DNA of 64,000 bases from Sphingobacterium sp. R2. Its GTDB lineage: Bacteria > Bacteroidota > Bacteroidia > Sphingobacteriales > Sphingobacteriaceae. The stretch is from assembly GCF_040760075.1 (NCBI RefSeq), contig NZ_CP142884.1, forward strand, positions 2,852,001-2,916,000, given 5' to 3'. Position numbers and translations under genes: made by a program. The notes under the pieces were generated by a model. That model ran no database searches. It had not been told where the DNA came from and saw only the letters and a list, made by a program, of their open reading frames with translations. Position 1 is the first letter of the stretch, and each line of letters opens with the position of its first letter. This document shows, one piece after another, positions 9,381-18,976 of the stretch.

Positions 9381-9695
9381 ATGAAAGGTATCAGCGATTT
9401 AAAACATCGAAAACTAACGACAATTTCCCTTGAAATCCAAGGAGATGTAGAACATGTTATTGATTCGGAAGTGCTTTATAAATTACGTGCAGAATTTGCG
9501 AATCTTAATGAGTTGTATAGGCAATATAGGGAATTATTGAAAAAATTGGAAGGAGTAGTGCGGGACTATGAATCGAAGGAGCGGGTTATTCGGTCTGAAA
9601 TTTTGTCTCGCCCTCTTCGTAAGTTAGCCAAAAACGGGCAGACTGGAACTGATCTCCGTGAGATCATTTCTTCGTTAAATTCTTGTGCACACTGA
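9381..9695 (+). CDS. Small coiled-coil hypothetical protein
   Basis: A 104-residue cytoplasmic protein without signal peptide or membrane segment. Residues 30-75 (EVLYKLRAEFANLNELYRQY and onward) are charged, helical and heptad-like, suggesting a short coiled coil. I do not recognise a family. It lies 58 bp after the lipoprotein gene on the same strand, and its stop is only 5 bases from the end of the convergent S41 protease gene. Codon use looks like its neighbours. It is probably real, but coding status depends on conservation. Confidence 0.6.
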   Translation: MKGISDLKHRKLTTISLEIQGDVEHVIDSEVLYKLRAEFANLNELYRQYRELLKKLEGVVRDYESKERVIRSEILSRPLRKLAKNGQTGTDLREIISSLNSCAH

Positions 9696-9700
9696 CGAAA

Positions 9701-11059
9701 CTATTCTTCAGTTTTGTTTTGTATGTTAACTTCAATAGGTATGGTATGGTAACTACTGCTCACATATTTGGAAGAGATAGTGCTTGTTTTTGCTCCTACC
9801 GAGACGGCACTATTTGCTTTGAGATCTTTATTATTGATTGTTGACAATGCTTCCTGTATGAGCGGATCTCTACTATTGCCTATTGGAACCAAAGGTAAAA
9901 AGGCAAACTCATCCGTCACTTTCTGCGGAGTAATTCCATTGCCATAATCTCCTTGCCCCGTATTATTGTAGATTTTATATATCATTGGGATCAAATGCCA
10001 AGAACGCTCGGTACCGTGAATTTCTTCAGGTGTAGAAATTGTTGCCGACGCCATATCTTTACCATATGTTTTGGTGCCAACCTGAATAATTTGTACATAT
10101 GGATTTAATCCATTAATCAACATTTCGGATGCGGAAGCCGTATTCGGTCCGGTCAGGATATAAATTTTTTTTAGATGTAATCCTTGTTTCAGTACTTCGC
10201 TCGCTTTAAAGGAATAACCATCGGGCTGTCTCAGTAGGGTTGTTTCAAAGGTATCTTCAATAGTTTTTATATTTTTATTTCCCCGATATTTTGCAAAAAT
10301 ATAGTTCTCTTTAATATCTGCCATTAGCAAAGCACAAAATGCAGCAAAAGCAACCTGACCGCCTGGATTATAACGTAAATCGACGATCAATTCCTCTATT
10401 TGTTTTGATTTAAGGTTTTGTATTGCTTCTAATAGCGAATAGGCTCCACCGAAATCAAATTGGCTTATAAAAATGTAACCGACTTTGGAAGATGATGAAA
10501 TGACTTTTGAAGTATAGACAACGGGCTGCGAGATATAAGAGGATGGAAGGTTGAATACTTTACCGTCATGTCGTTTTATTTGGATGGCCGGTAAATGCAA
10601 TGATTTGTCTAATAGCGATTGGAAGTTTATCTGATCCATTAATGTCTTATTCATATGGGTTAGACTGTCGCCTCTTTGAAGCCCTGCCAAGTCTGCCTCA
10701 CTATAGGGAACTACTTGGGTTACTAATTGAATAGGTCCAGACTGATTTTGTAACTGAACCATATCGAAGCCAAAAGTATTTGTTAGCGTATTTCCATACG
10801 AATCACTATTTAGGGTTTGTAAGATAGTGGAAAAATGATCTTCGGGGTATAGGATATTTTTGAAAAATAAATCTGGAGTTTGTTGGTAATCTTGGGTTGA
10901 TCTAATTTTATCATTCCAGTAGTAGTAGCGTTTCATTTGGTCTAATGTCCACTGATTGATGGTTTCATTTGATCCTGGTTCCTTCAGTGGTGGATCCTTT
11001 TCACAAGAGGAAAAGATCAACGAAGAGAAAGCCAACACAAAAGCATGGAGTCTACGCAT
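9701..11059 (-). CDS. S41-family (C-terminal processing) peptidase lipoprotein
   Basis: A 452-residue periplasmic or surface-anchored serine protease of the tail-specific protease family. The lipobox FSSC puts the lipidated Cys at residue 19. A PDZ-like domain covers about 98-175 (PYSEADLAGLQRGDSL), and the S41 domain about 190-370 (VDLRYNPGGQ, then GPNTASASEM). By family comparison Ser309 is the nucleophile and Lys334 (TYGK), 25 residues later, the general base, so the Ser-Lys dyad is intact. A long tail follows residue 370. It is convergent with the plus-strand lipoprotein cluster. The substrate is unknown. Confidence 0.92.
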   Translation of the reverse strand: MRRLHAFVLAFSSLIFSSCEKDPPLKEPGSNETINQWTLDQMKRYYYWNDKIRSTQDYQQTPDLFFKNILYPEDHFSTILQTLNSDSYGNTLTNTFGFDMVQLQNQSGPIQLVTQVVPYSEADLAGLQRGDSLTHMNKTLMDQINFQSLLDKSLHLPAIQIKRHDGKVFNLPSSYISQPVVYTSKVISSSSKVGYIFISQFDFGGAYSLLEAIQNLKSKQIEELIVDLRYNPGGQVAFAAFCALLMADIKENYIFAKYRGNKNIKTIEDTFETTLLRQPDGYSFKASEVLKQGLHLKKIYILTGPNTASASEMLINGLNPYVQIIQVGTKTYGKDMASATISTPEEIHGTERSWHLIPMIYKIYNNTGQGDYGNGITPQKVTDEFAFLPLVPIGNSRDPLIQEALSTINNKDLKANSAVSVGAKTSTISSKYVSSSYHTIPIEVNIQNKTEE

Positions 11060-11210
11060 TTTTTAAATTTTGCTTTATTAAAAATACGTGTTATGTTGTT
11101 TGTTTGAAAGTTATCTTTTTGTTGCTCAAATGTTTATTTACTTTAAATAGGGAAGCGTTTTACGTTTACCTTACCAAAGAATAAGATTTCGATAAGAAAA
11201 GGAGTGATAA

Positions 11211-11240
11211 AAAAGGCATCACCGTGAAGTGATGCCTTTT
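11211..11240 (-). terminator. Intrinsic terminator of the first OmpA-family gene
   Basis: AAAAGGCATCAC (11211-11222) pairs perfectly with GTGATGCCTTTT (11229-11240) around a 6-nt loop. It sits 23 bases beyond the stop of the minus-strand OmpA-family gene, and on that strand it ends in a T-rich run. Confidence 0.85.
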
Positions 11241-11263
11241 AGCTATATATCGAAGAATACCAA

Positions 11264-12589
11264 TTAATAAAGTGTAAATTCTACGCGACGGTTTTGTTGA
11301 CGTCCAGCAGCAGTTTTATTGGATGCGATAGGTTGGTCAGGACCGTAGCCTGTCGCTTCAATGCGTGATGCATTAGCGCCTTGAGATACAAGATATGCTT
11401 TCACCGATTCAGCGCGTTCTTTTGATAGGCGCATGTTCAATTCACGTGAACCTGTATTATCCGTGTGTCCAGCTAGTTTTAAACTGAAGTTTTTCTCGAT
11501 TAACAGTTCTGCAACTTTATTTAAGGTAGCGTATGAAGTAGGACGTATTGTCGATTTACCCAAATCGAATTCCAAGTTCTTAATGGCATCAGCGACTACT
11601 TTTCGGTCAGCTTCTGTTACCACAACTTTTTCTACAACTCTAGTTTCGTTTTTCACCACAATTGGACATCCAGATCCATCTACCTGTACCCCTGAAGGAG
11701 TACCCGGGCATTTGTCATATCTGTTGGCAACACCGTCGCCATCATCATCTTTCAAGTCACTGTTCAAACCATCCAATTGATTTTGTAGCGCTTGGTTTTT
11801 AGCATTTAAAGCATCATTTTGTGCTTTAAGGTCATCATATTTCAAGGTGTAGTCGTTGACCAATGTCGCGACAGGATTTGAATTGTTTAAAGCAGGTTTG
11901 CTACCGCTACCCAATGCAAATTCTAAACCACCATGGATGTAAGTAAACAAGTCATTTTTATATTGACCACCTCGAATTCCGTCAAAGTTTTGGTTAACCC
12001 AGTTTAATTGATAACCTAGCTCAAAGTTGATACCTTTAGCTACAGCAAATTTAAATCCCATATCCAATGGTACATATATTTTAGAAATGCCGTCCGCTTC
12101 CTGCGAAGTTGATCCGGTTGTTAAAGTAGTTTTGCTATTCATCACACCCACACCGACCGATGCATAAGGCTTGATGAAGCTGTTGAAAAATCTCCAGTTG
12201 GTGTTGGCCGCTTGGAATTCTCCCGACAAGGCCGCAGACCAAGGTGTTTTAGCTTCAAAAGATTGTGTTCCATCTTTAAACGCTCCACCAGTTTTACCTC
12301 CAAAGTAGCTCGCCTTGATACCAAAAGAAGGAGAAATTTGCTTTTTAATGTAGGCACTATAGCCCAAATTCCACGCTAAATCCTCATAGTTTGCACGGTT
12401 AAAGCCAGCAATGTTAGTTTGATTTGTCACTCCGGCGCCAATACCGATGGACCATGTTCTATATTGTGAAGCTGGCCCAAATGGCGTTGTTCCTACAATG
12501 GATGATGCTTTCACATTTTGAGCATTTGCATTATTCGCGAATAAGCCCGCAGATGCAAGCGCGAGTACGAATTGTAATTTTAGTTTCAT
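11264..12589 (-). CDS. OmpA-family outer-membrane protein, paralogue 1
   Basis: A 441-residue outer-membrane protein that ties the envelope to peptidoglycan. It has a Sec signal peptide (cleavage after NANA, near residue 23), an N-terminal eight-strand-type barrel to about 225, a coiled linker (LKAQNDALNAKNQALQNQL), one thrombospondin type-3 calcium-binding repeat (DDDGDGVANRYDKCPGTPSG) and a C-terminal OmpA domain. That domain carries NLEFDLGKSTIR and GHTDNTGSRELNMRLSKERA, the peptidoglycan-binding signature. The adjacent paralogue is near-identical in the C-terminal half and more divergent in the barrel. A terminator follows. Confidence 0.95.
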   Translation of the reverse strand: MKLKLQFVLALASAGLFANNANAQNVKASSIVGTTPFGPASQYRTWSIGIGAGVTNQTNIAGFNRANYEDLAWNLGYSAYIKKQISPSFGIKASYFGGKTGGAFKDGTQSFEAKTPWSAALSGEFQAANTNWRFFNSFIKPYASVGVGVMNSKTTLTTGSTSQEADGISKIYVPLDMGFKFAVAKGINFELGYQLNWVNQNFDGIRGGQYKNDLFTYIHGGLEFALGSGSKPALNNSNPVATLVNDYTLKYDDLKAQNDALNAKNQALQNQLDGLNSDLKDDDGDGVANRYDKCPGTPSGVQVDGSGCPIVVKNETRVVEKVVVTEADRKVVADAIKNLEFDLGKSTIRPTSYATLNKVAELLIEKNFSLKLAGHTDNTGSRELNMRLSKERAESVKAYLVSQGANASRIEATGYGPDQPIASNKTAAGRQQNRRVEFTLY

Positions 12590-12671
12590 ATAATTTGTGT
12601 TTGTATAAACCGCTGCAAAAATAATAATTGGAAAATTAAATTTGCTCGAGGTTTGTAGATGAAATATGACA

Positions 12672-12726
12672 ATCAGATAAATAAAAAGGTGTTTTTAACT
12701 TAAAAACACCTTTTTATTTATCTGAT
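12672..12726. terminator. 26-bp perfect hairpin terminator between the two OmpA paralogues
   Basis: Bases 12672-12697 are the exact reverse complement of 12701-12726, leaving a 3-nt loop. The core is AAAAAGGTGTTTTT with its partner, so both strands end in an AT run. It lies 10 bases after the stop of paralogue 2, so it should end that transcript before the gene for paralogue 1. The stem is unusually long and mismatch-free. Confidence 0.9.
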
Positions 12727-12736
12727 ATATTAGTTA

Positions 12737-14086
12737 TTAATAAAGGGTGAACTCAACGCGTCGGTTTTGTTGACGACCAGCTGCATTTTTATTCGTTGCA
12801 ATTGGTTGATCAGGACCATATCCAGTGGCCTCTATACGCGAAGCATTAGCACCTTGCGATACTAAATACGCCTTTACAGCTTCTGCACGTTCTTTAGACA
12901 AACGCATATTTAATTCGCGAGAGCCTGTATTATCTGTGTGACCGGCAAGCTTTAAGCTGAAATTCTTTTCGATTAATAAAGCGGCAACTCTATTCAATGT
13001 CGCATAAGAGCTGGAGCGAATAGTTGCTTTACCTAAATCAAACTCCAAGTTTTTGATCGCGTCAGCGACAACTTTCTTATCTGCTTCTGTAACGACAACT
13101 TTCTCTACGACTTTGGTTTCGTTTTTAACAACAATTGGACAACCCGATCCGTCCACTTGAACACCTGAAGGTGTGCCTGGGCACTTATCATATTTGTTAG
13201 CAACACCATCGCCATCGTCGTCTTTAAGATCATTGTTAAGACCATCCAATTGTCCTTGTAACGCTTGATTTTTAGCATTCAATGCATCATTTTGTGCCTT
13301 TAAGTCATCGTACTTAACCGTGTAGTCATTGACAAGGGTTGCGACAGGGTTAGAATTGTTTAAAGCAGGTTTGCTACCACTACCCAATGCAAATTCTAGG
13401 CCTGCATGAGCATAAGTGAATAAGTCATTTTTGTATTGTTGACCCACTGGGTTATCGGTACCCATTCTGTTGTCAAAACGTTGGTTCGCCCAATTCAATT
13501 GGTAACCAAGTTCAAAGTTGATACCTTTTGCTACGGCGAATTTAAAACCAAAATCTGCCGGTACATAAATCTTAGAATACGAGTCACCATATTCTCCTCT
13601 GTTCCCGTTAGCGATTCCAGCGGTCTCGGCGTTCATTACACCAACACCAATGGATGCGTACGGTTTAATAAAGCTGTTGAAAAATCTCCAGTTGGTATTT
13701 GCTGCTAAAAACTCGCCCGACAACGCTACAGACCAAGGTGTTTTAGTTTCAAATCCTGTCTGTTTATCGCTATTAACGTAGCCTGATGTTTTTCCACCAA
13801 AATAAGTAGCTTTTAATCCAAAGGATGGGGAGATCTGCTTCTTGATGTAAGCACTATAACCCAAATTCCAATCCAATTTATCGTAACCACCGTTGTTAAA
13901 CTTGGCGATATTTTGCAAGCTCGTTACACCTGCTCCCACACCGATCGACCACGTTCTATATTGTGTTGCCGAGCCTAATGGTGTTGTGCCTTCAATTGAT
14001 GCGTCTTTTGTGCTTTGCGCAAAGGATGCGGTGGATAAAATTCCTGCCACAACAAGTAATCCTGATTTTTTAAGGCTAATTTTCAT
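12737..14086 (-). CDS. OmpA-family outer-membrane protein, paralogue 2
   Basis: A 449-residue paralogue of the neighbouring OmpA-family protein with the same layout: Sec signal (ending near ASFAQ), beta-barrel, coiled linker (LNAKNQALQGQLDGLNNDL), type-3 repeat (DDDGDGVANKYDKCPGTPSG) and OmpA peptidoglycan-binding domain (GHTDNTGSRELNMRLSKERA). The differences cluster in the presumed surface loops, for example GNRGEYGDSYSK here against STSQEADGISK in the other copy. That pattern suggests duplication followed by loop divergence. Each gene has its own terminator, so they are probably separate transcripts. Confidence 0.95.
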   Translation of the reverse strand: MKISLKKSGLLVVAGILSTASFAQSTKDASIEGTTPLGSATQYRTWSIGVGAGVTSLQNIAKFNNGGYDKLDWNLGYSAYIKKQISPSFGLKATYFGGKTSGYVNSDKQTGFETKTPWSVALSGEFLAANTNWRFFNSFIKPYASIGVGVMNAETAGIANGNRGEYGDSYSKIYVPADFGFKFAVAKGINFELGYQLNWANQRFDNRMGTDNPVGQQYKNDLFTYAHAGLEFALGSGSKPALNNSNPVATLVNDYTVKYDDLKAQNDALNAKNQALQGQLDGLNNDLKDDDGDGVANKYDKCPGTPSGVQVDGSGCPIVVKNETKVVEKVVVTEADKKVVADAIKNLEFDLGKATIRSSSYATLNRVAALLIEKNFSLKLAGHTDNTGSRELNMRLSKERAEAVKAYLVSQGANASRIEATGYGPDQPIATNKNAAGRQQNRRVEFTLY

Positions 14087-14176
14087 AATGCGTGTTTGTA
14101 AAATTATCTACTATAATACTGTTGTTAAATTAACTCACTGAACACCCTTGCAATAAATTTGCCAAAAATTATTTGG

Positions 14177-15019
14177 TTACTCTACACGCCCAAAGAAGTT
14201 TGGCACTTCAATTTCAAAAGCCAGATGCTTAACAATATTTTCAGTAAAAATGTTTTGAAAAAAAGTTTTCCTACTTTTTGTAATCAAAATAACATCAATG
14301 TCTTCGTCCCTGATAATGGTATGAATACCGTTAGCGACATTCTCTCGAGAACCCGCAAAATAACTAGGCGATTTGACAATGTATGAAATGTCTTCAATGC
14401 CAGTTTCACTAATAATCTCTTCGATCCAGTTTTCTAGTTTTTTTCCTAATACTTTGATTTCCAGTTCATTTTTATTAATGTGAATCAGTTGAAGATGGAA
14501 GTCTTTGCCATATAACGGAATAGCTTGTTTGAGCACTTCAAGTTCGCCAGGTTTGAAATTTGTTAACAAACCAATGGTATCCTTTTTGAGCTTTATCGCA
14601 TTTTTTGGAACAGCTAAAACAGGGATTTTGGACTCTTTAATAACATCATAAGTATTACTTCCGATCAAAACAGATTCGAGTCCTGTAACTCCTTTTGTAC
14701 CCATAATGATCGTTTGGTATGTCTCTTTTATCTCTTGTTTTTCCAGTGTTTCGGCCAAAATACCGTTGTCAAATAAGGTAGAAATTTTAAGTGAAGGATA
14801 TTCTTGTAGAAGTTCAGCTACAAGCTTCTCCATTTTTTGATGAGCTTCCATCTCCGTAGGGTCTACTAAATGCTTCGCATTTGCAAACTTATTGCTGTGT
14901 GATGTGAACGAATGAAAGAGTGTGATCTCATGATTTGACATGGTAGCCACTTGTGCTGCATAAAATGCCGCAACTCGTGCATTTTCGGAATAATCGACAG
15001 GTATTAATAGTTTAGACAT
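14177..15019 (-). CDS. Tandem-domain universal stress protein, copy 1
   Basis: A 280-residue cytoplasmic protein with two UspA-like folds. The first domain begins SKLLIPVDYSENARVAAFYA and contains the nucleotide-loop-like segment MGTKGVTGLESVLIGSNTYD near residues 107-125. The second domain (about 150-280) is degenerate but ends ILITKSRKTFFQNIF, the equivalent of the same loop. It is the second gene of a two-gene unit, 12 bp after its paralogue. Usp proteins respond to starvation, hypoxia or redox stress in other bacteria; the specific trigger here is unknown. Confidence 0.92.
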   Translation of the reverse strand: MSKLLIPVDYSENARVAAFYAAQVATMSNHEITLFHSFTSHSNKFANAKHLVDPTEMEAHQKMEKLVAELLQEYPSLKISTLFDNGILAETLEKQEIKETYQTIIMGTKGVTGLESVLIGSNTYDVIKESKIPVLAVPKNAIKLKKDTIGLLTNFKPGELEVLKQAIPLYGKDFHLQLIHINKNELEIKVLGKKLENWIEEIISETGIEDISYIVKSPSYFAGSRENVANGIHTIIRDEDIDVILITKSRKTFFQNIFTENIVKHLAFEIEVPNFFGRVE

Positions 15020-15031
15020 GGCTATAAGGTA

Positions 15032-15880
15032 TTATGCTTTTGTGAAAAACATGGGGACTAACGGATGGCTAAATAATGCTTTTGCGACTGAACGCGAAAA
15101 GACACGTTCAAAGAATGATTTTCTCGATCTTGTCACTAATAGCACTTTGATCTTTTCGTTATGGATCATCTCGTTAATGACTTCTGGAACTGTATCTAGA
15201 TCCTCAATATCGCCTTGAATTGAATCAACTTCGATTGCAATATTGGTGACGCCGATATGTTTTTTGATCTTATATTTCCATACTTCAAGCTTATCCTCAA
15301 TTCTATTTTCTGATGAGTGATCGTAGTGTACATGCATAAGTTTCAACTCAAAATCTTTACCGATAATATTGACAAAATCTTTTACTGTATGGATCTCTTC
15401 TTCTTTAAAATTGGACAGTAAGCCGACAGTATCTATCGGTGTATAATGTGCTTCGTTTGGAATGGCCAATACAGGTATTTTGGCTTTTTTGCTAATGACA
15501 TACGTGGTGCTGCCAATAAGCTTACTGTCCTCATTGGTGATGCCCTTAGTGCCCATAACTAAAAAATCAAACTGATCAGGAGTAGCGAGTTCAGGTAGCG
15601 TTTCTGTAATCATTCCTCGCTCACATTGTGTAGATATTTCAAGTGTGGGATGTTGTAGCTTTATTGATTCTGCCAGATTTTTGATAAGGATATCCGCTTT
15701 AAATACGGGAGAATTTGCATCATTAGGGCTGTTTTCTTCCTCGAACACCGCAGAAGCAGAGGTGTAATTGTGATAAAGGTGGAGGGCATAACCCTTTTCC
15801 AGACATAGGTGCACCGCATAGTTAATAGCATTGATCGCATGAGCAGAAAAATCTACCGGTAGTAGAATGTTTTTTTTCAT
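15032..15880 (-). CDS. Tandem-domain universal stress protein, copy 2
   Basis: A 282-residue paralogue of the adjacent Usp protein. It begins KKNILLPVDFSAHAINAINY, has the loop VMGTKGITNEDSKLIGSTTY in domain 1, and a divergent second domain ending LLVTRSRKSFFERVFSRS. It is first in the two-gene unit; its promoter is visible at 15984-16014. The two copies share layout but differ throughout, so the duplication is old. Confidence 0.92.
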   Translation of the reverse strand: MKKNILLPVDFSAHAINAINYAVHLCLEKGYALHLYHNYTSASAVFEEENSPNDANSPVFKADILIKNLAESIKLQHPTLEISTQCERGMITETLPELATPDQFDFLVMGTKGITNEDSKLIGSTTYVISKKAKIPVLAIPNEAHYTPIDTVGLLSNFKEEEIHTVKDFVNIIGKDFELKLMHVHYDHSSENRIEDKLEVWKYKIKKHIGVTNIAIEVDSIQGDIEDLDTVPEVINEMIHNEKIKVLLVTRSRKSFFERVFSRSVAKALFSHPLVPMFFTKA

Positions 15881-15983
15881 TAGAAGGAATTTAATCTACA
15901 AAATCTAATCTTATTTATCTCGCACTAGGGAATGTGCTTGAAAGTATATTCAATTCCCTATTTTAGTATCAAATGTAATAAAA

Positions 15984-16014
15984 CAAATGTAATTGTGGAT
16001 GACCTCAAGTCAAA
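15984..16014 (-). promoter_or_regulatory. Promoter of the universal stress protein pair
   Basis: On the minus strand TTTG (16014-16011) is followed after exactly 19 bp by TACATTTG (15991-15984), a full Bacteroidota consensus. A second TACATTTG occurs at 15977-15970, 14 bases downstream, but has no TTG at the right distance. The leader to the start at 15880 would be about 95 nt. The rest of the 421-bp gap 15881-16301 holds the alaS promoter and nothing else I can name. Confidence 0.6.
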
Positions 16015-16249
16015 TAGTTTTTATCGTTTTACATGTGAAAGTGAAGAAGCTTTGCACAAATATGAATAACGAATAACACTTTTAGAATGTTATATTTAAT
16101 ATCAATTTGTGATTGCTGTCACCAATTAAATTGGTATGTCTTAACTCGCTGAATGTTAGCGTCTGAATTTTTTGTTTGAAAAGTCAAAGTCGCACTTTTC
16201 GTCGTTAAGAGAAAACGGTCGTTTCAAGGTCAATATATGGAATTCTACA

Positions 16250-16280
16250 TTGCATAACCTATCAATTTTGAGTAAGTTTG
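16250..16280 (+). promoter_or_regulatory. Promoter of alaS
   Basis: TTG (16250-16252) is followed after 20 bp by TAAGTTTG (16273-16280). Transcription should start near 16287, leaving a leader of about 15 nt before the ATG at 16302. No T-box-like or other structured leader fits in that space. Confidence 0.6.
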
Positions 16281-16301
16281 CACATATTTTTATATAATTA
16301 A

Positions 16302-18917
16302 ATGACAAGTAGAGAAATTCGTCAGGCCTTTTTGGACTTTTTTAAAAGTAAAGGGCATCAAATAGTCCCTTCAGCACCGGTAGTTGTAAAAAATGACCCA
16401 ACTTTAATGTTTACCAATGCGGGAATGAATCAATTCAAAGATTTATTTCTGGGTGAAGCACCCGTTAAATTTCCTCGCGTTGCCGATACTCAACGCTGTT
16501 TACGTGTTTCTGGAAAGCACAATGATTTGGAAGAAGTCGGCATTGACACCTATCACCATACGTTGTTTGAGATGTTAGGAAACTGGAGTTTCGGTGATTA
16601 CTTTAAGAAAGAAGCGATCGCTTGGGCTTGGGAACTATTGACAGTTGTTTATAAGTTAGACAAAGACCGTCTGTATGTGACTATTTTTGAAGGAGATGCC
16701 AAAGAAGGCTTGGAGCGTGATATGGAAGCTTTCAATTTCTGGAAAGAATGGATTGGCGAAGATAGAATTCTTCTTGGGAACAAGAAAGATAATTTTTGGG
16801 AAATGGGGGAGACAGGACCTTGTGGGCCTTGTTCCGAAATCCATTTTGATATGCGCAGCACAGAAGAGCGCAAACAAACGTCCGGACAGAGTTTGGTGAA
16901 TGCAGACCACCCTCAAGTCATTGAGATCTGGAATCTCGTATTCATGCAATTTAATCGATTGAAAGATGGCTCGCTTCAGTCGCTCCCCGCTAAACATGTC
17001 GATACGGGAATGGGCTTTGAGCGTTTGGTGCGATGCATACAGGGTAAGACCTCCAATTATGATACCGACGTATTTACCCCTACTATCGATTTTATTGCTG
17101 AAAAATCAGGTATAAAATATGGTATAGATGAAAAAGCAGATATTGCCATGCGCGTAGTTTCTGATCATATCCGTGCAGTAAGTTTTGCAATTGCCGATGG
17201 CCAACTGCCATCCAACAATAAAGCAGGCTATGTGATTCGCCGTATTTTACGCCGCGCAGTACGTTATGCGTATACATTTTTAGGCTTTAAAACTCCTTTT
17301 ATTAACGAAATTGTTCCTGGATTGGCGGCTCAGTTCGCAGGTGTATTCGATGAATTGATTCAACAACAGGATTTTGTACAGAAAGTGATCTTAGAAGAGG
17401 AAGTTTCGTTCCTTAGAACTTTATCCACCGGCGTGCAGCGATTTGAAAATTATGTGGAGAATAATGTTGTCATTGAGGGGGATTTTGCTTTCGAACTCTA
17501 TGATACGTACGGATTCCCGATCGACTTAACGGAATTGTTAGCACGTGAAAAAGGTCTAACTGTCGATATGGAAGGTTTCAACAGAGCACTTCAAATTCAG
17601 AAAGATCGTTCTCGCGCTGCCACTGCGATTGATACAGGTGATTGGATTGAAGTCAATGAAGATGAAGGATTTGAATTCGTAGGGTATGATACATTAACTG
17701 CCGTTACTGAGGTTGTTAAATACCGTAAAGTTGTAGCAAAAAATAAAGAGCAATACCAATTGGTGCTTTCAGTTAGCCCATTTTATGCTGAGGGTGGGGG
17801 ACAAGTAGGTGATTCTGGGGAATTGATTTCGGAATCGACAGGTGAGAAGATCTATATCACAGATACGAAAAAGGAAAATGGGCTATTTGTTCACTTCACA
17901 AACAAATTACCACTTGAATTGAAAGGTACATTTGTAGCTCAGGTTGATAAAGCCAAAAGAACCGATACCGAAAACAATCACTCGGCTACCCATTTATTGC
18001 ATGCAGCGTTAAAACAGGTATTGGGAAATCACGTGAACCAAAAGGGATCATTGGTCAACGCGGATACTTTACGTTTTGACATCTCTCATTTTGCGAAAAT
18101 GACCGACGAGGAGATTAAGCAGGTAGAGGATATTGTCAATGCTAAGATTCGCGAAAATATACCGTTGAAGGAAGAACGAAATGTTCCGTACCAACAGGCT
18201 CTCAATTCGGGTGTTACAGCGCTATTTGGCGAAAAATATGGTGATTTTGTGCGTGTGATTACTTTTGAAGATGAATATTCCAAAGAGCTATGTGGGGGGA
18301 CACATGTCAAAGCAACGGGTCAGATCGGATTTTTTAAAATTGTTTCCGAATCTGCTGTGGCTGCTGGTGTCCGCCGTATCGAAGCGATTACTGGAACGCG
18401 CTCAGCATCGGTTATCCGTGAGCATTTCGAATTGGTTCATCACCTGAAAGAGCTCATGAATAATCCAAAGGATTTTGTATCTGCACTCGGTAAAATCATC
18501 GATGAGAATGGTGCCTTAAAGAAAGAAGTCGAGAAGAGTATCACGGAAAAATCGTTAGCGTTGAAGTCTGATTTGGAAGCAAAGATCCAGCAGGTCGGAC
18601 CAATTAATTTCTTGTCGACGATTGTTGATCTTCCAAATGCTGAGGCTGTGAAAACGTTGGCTTATGCGTTAAAAGGTACGGTTACGAACTTGTTTTTAGT
18701 TATAGGTGCTGAGTTTGATGGTAAGCCAAGCTTGACTGTTGTGTTATCCGATGAATTGGCTAAAGAAAAAGGATTAAATGCAAGTACAATTGTTCGAGAA
18801 TTAGCTAAGGATATTCAAGGAGGGGGCGGTGGTCAGCCTTTCTTCGCGACAGCTGGAGGCAAAAATCCTGCTGGATTAAAGCTGGCAATTGCGCGAGCAA
18901 TAGACTTCTTAAAATAA
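16302..18917 (+). CDS. alaS: Alanine-tRNA ligase
   Basis: Charges tRNA-Ala with alanine and edits mischarged Ser and Gly. The 871 residues match the usual bacterial length. It begins MTSREIRQAFLDFFKSKGHQ. The class II catalytic core covers about 1-250 (TNAGMNQFKDLFLG, ETGPCGPCSEIH, DTGMGFERL), the tRNA-recognition region about 250-450, and the editing domain carries the zinc-type motifs NHSATHLLHAALK and CGGTHV. The C-Ala domain ends in the glycine-rich GGGGGQPFFATAGG. All key residues are present. A TlpA-like gene follows after 59 bp on the same strand. Confidence 0.99.
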   Translation: MTSREIRQAFLDFFKSKGHQIVPSAPVVVKNDPTLMFTNAGMNQFKDLFLGEAPVKFPRVADTQRCLRVSGKHNDLEEVGIDTYHHTLFEMLGNWSFGDYFKKEAIAWAWELLTVVYKLDKDRLYVTIFEGDAKEGLERDMEAFNFWKEWIGEDRILLGNKKDNFWEMGETGPCGPCSEIHFDMRSTEERKQTSGQSLVNADHPQVIEIWNLVFMQFNRLKDGSLQSLPAKHVDTGMGFERLVRCIQGKTSNYDTDVFTPTIDFIAEKSGIKYGIDEKADIAMRVVSDHIRAVSFAIADGQLPSNNKAGYVIRRILRRAVRYAYTFLGFKTPFINEIVPGLAAQFAGVFDELIQQQDFVQKVILEEEVSFLRTLSTGVQRFENYVENNVVIEGDFAFELYDTYGFPIDLTELLAREKGLTVDMEGFNRALQIQKDRSRAATAIDTGDWIEVNEDEGFEFVGYDTLTAVTEVVKYRKVVAKNKEQYQLVLSVSPFYAEGGGQVGDSGELISESTGEKIYITDTKKENGLFVHFTNKLPLELKGTFVAQVDKAKRTDTENNHSATHLLHAALKQVLGNHVNQKGSLVNADTLRFDISHFAKMTDEEIKQVEDIVNAKIRENIPLKEERNVPYQQALNSGVTALFGEKYGDFVRVITFEDEYSKELCGGTHVKATGQIGFFKIVSESAVAAGVRRIEAITGTRSASVIREHFELVHHLKELMNNPKDFVSALGKIIDENGALKKEVEKSITEKSLALKSDLEAKIQQVGPINFLSTIVDLPNAEAVKTLAYALKGTVTNLFLVIGAEFDGKPSLTVVLSDELAKEKGLNASTIVRELAKDIQGGGGGQPFFATAGGKNPAGLKLAIARAIDFLK

Positions 18918-18976
18918 ACTTAGGGACAGTGAAATAAGGCTATTAAGCATTGGTATTAACAAATAAAATTAAACGG

